Origin: Acetatifactor sp. | GTDB taxonomy: Bacteria; Bacillota; Clostridia; Lachnospirales; Lachnospiraceae | Assembly (NCBI GenBank): GCA_024699575.1 | Contig: JAILPF010000194.1 | Span: forward strand, 1-7,688 | Direction: 5' to 3' | DNA length: 7,688 nt | Shown: piece after piece, positions 7,459-7,688 of the stretch | Layout: the number at the start of each line of letters is the position of its first letter | Numbering within the stretch: position 1 is the stretch's first letter | The notes under the pieces: generated by a model | The model's database searches: none | What the model saw: the letters and a program-made list of their open reading frames with translations, nothing else | Told to the model about the DNA's origin: nothing | Translations under genes and position numbers: made by a program

Positions 7459-7482
7459 AACGCATAAATATAAATAAATCAA
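7454..7482 (-). promoter_or_regulatory. Promoter of the amino-acid importer operon
   Basis: TTGATT (7482-7477), a 17-bp spacer and TAGAAT (7459-7454): four and five matches of six to the sigma-A consensus. The predicted start is near 7447, giving a leader of about 75 nt. The leader is AT-rich and too short for a T-box, and no known riboswitch core was recognised in it. Confidence 0.7.
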
Positions 7483-7497
7483 GTACTTTTTTGCATA

Positions 7498-7509
7498 AAA
7501 ATTAATTTT
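7498..7509. promoter_or_regulatory. AT-only perfect palindrome between divergent promoters
   Basis: AAAATTAATTTT, a perfect 12-bp palindrome about 16 bp upstream of the importer -35 and 41 bp from the SRP RNA -35. It may act as an UP-like element or a regulator site. AT-only palindromes arise easily by chance here. Confidence 0.25.
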
Positions 7510-7549
7510 GGACGCATATTTATTCTTACTGATTAAACAAATTGCGAAC

Positions 7550-7578
7550 TTGACAAATTCATTGGAAACAAATAAACT
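7550..7578 (+). promoter_or_regulatory. Promoter of the SRP RNA gene
   Basis: A perfect TTGACA (7550-7555), a 17-bp spacer and TAAACT (7573-7578, 4 of 6). Seven bases after the -10 is G7585, at the start of GCCGCG, a sensible 5' end for a stable RNA. It diverges from the importer promoter about 70 bp away. Confidence 0.75.
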
Positions 7579-7584
7579 AATAAT

Positions 7585-7688
7585 GCCGCGCAGTTGAGGC
7601 ACAGACAGCAATGATGAAATTTGGTCTCACGCAATGGGAATCTACGAACCGTGTCAGGTTGGGAACAAAGCAGCACTAAGTAGAACCT
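7585..7688 (+). ncRNA. ffs: Signal recognition particle RNA (partial, runs off the right edge)
   Basis: The RNA core of the signal recognition particle, binding Ffh to target nascent membrane and secreted proteins. Domain IV is clear: TCTAC (7641-7645) pairs with GTAGA (7680-7684) and GTG (7651-7653) with CAC (7674-7676). These flank the conserved internal loop TCAGG (7654-7658) / AGCAG (7669-7673), then TTG (7659-7661) pairs with CAA (7666-7668) under a GGAA tetraloop (7662-7665). The usual UCC/GGA closing stem is replaced by UUG/CAA, keeping pairing. The upstream ACGCAATGGGAATCTACGAACC stretch also matches Firmicute SRP RNAs. The 5' end is set by the promoter and is less certain; no Alu-domain motif is visible upstream, suggesting a form without that domain. 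The 3' strand lies outside the window. Confidence 0.88.

Noticed and set aside
7369..7611. Minus-strand 80-codon frame upstream of the binding-protein gene
   Set aside because: It covers both divergent promoters and the SRP RNA 5' end, has AT-rich composition with no family match, and overlaps the start of the lipoprotein gene.

Overview
The window looks like chromosomal DNA of a low-to-moderate GC Firmicute, most likely a Clostridia member of the Lachnospiraceae type. This rests on strong GGAGG-type ribosome sites, Gram-positive-style TTGACA/TATAAT promoters, an amino-acid binding protein made as a lipoprotein, a Firmicute-style short glycogen phosphorylase, and an SRP RNA with the GUGUCAGG...AGCAGCAC core. 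The genus is an inference; no species-specific marker is visible. All six protein genes lie on the minus strand, and only the SRP RNA at the right edge is on the plus strand. There are no mobile elements, CRISPR arrays, tRNAs or rRNAs.

Read in the direction of transcription (right to left), a promoter near 7454-7482 drives a polar amino-acid ABC importer: lipoprotein binding protein (7372-6605), a hairpin terminator that probably attenuates transcription (6577-6543), permease (6507-5776) and an ATPase (5789-5067) whose GTG start overlaps the permease end by 14 bp. The tRNA adenosine deaminase gene tadA (5025-4510) follows after 41 bp with no obvious terminator or promoter, so it may be read from the same transcript.

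A second group starts after a 132-bp gap with a weak promoter. It holds a DRE-TIM (HMGL-like) aldolase/lyase of unknown substrate (4377-3397), then, 16 bp later, a LacI-family repressor (3380-2391) whose stop codon lies in the stem of an intrinsic terminator. Next comes glgP, glycogen/alpha-glucan phosphorylase (2262 to the left edge, with only a few C-terminal residues missing). Its promoter carries a perfect 14-bp LacI/CcpA-type palindrome exactly over the -35 and a second, imperfect CG-centred palindrome over the start point. The simplest model is that the adjacent LacI protein, or a CcpA homologue, represses alpha-glucan breakdown.

At the right edge a plus-strand promoter (TTGACA-17-TAAACT) precedes a partial SRP RNA gene with a clear domain IV hairpin. 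In many Firmicutes tadA, SRP RNA and dnaX are neighbours on one strand; here tadA is on the opposite strand and separated by the importer operon.

I see no convincing undescribed system. The most useful leads are the double operator in front of glgP, the aldolase of unknown substrate tied to a LacI regulator and glgP, and the form of the SRP RNA.
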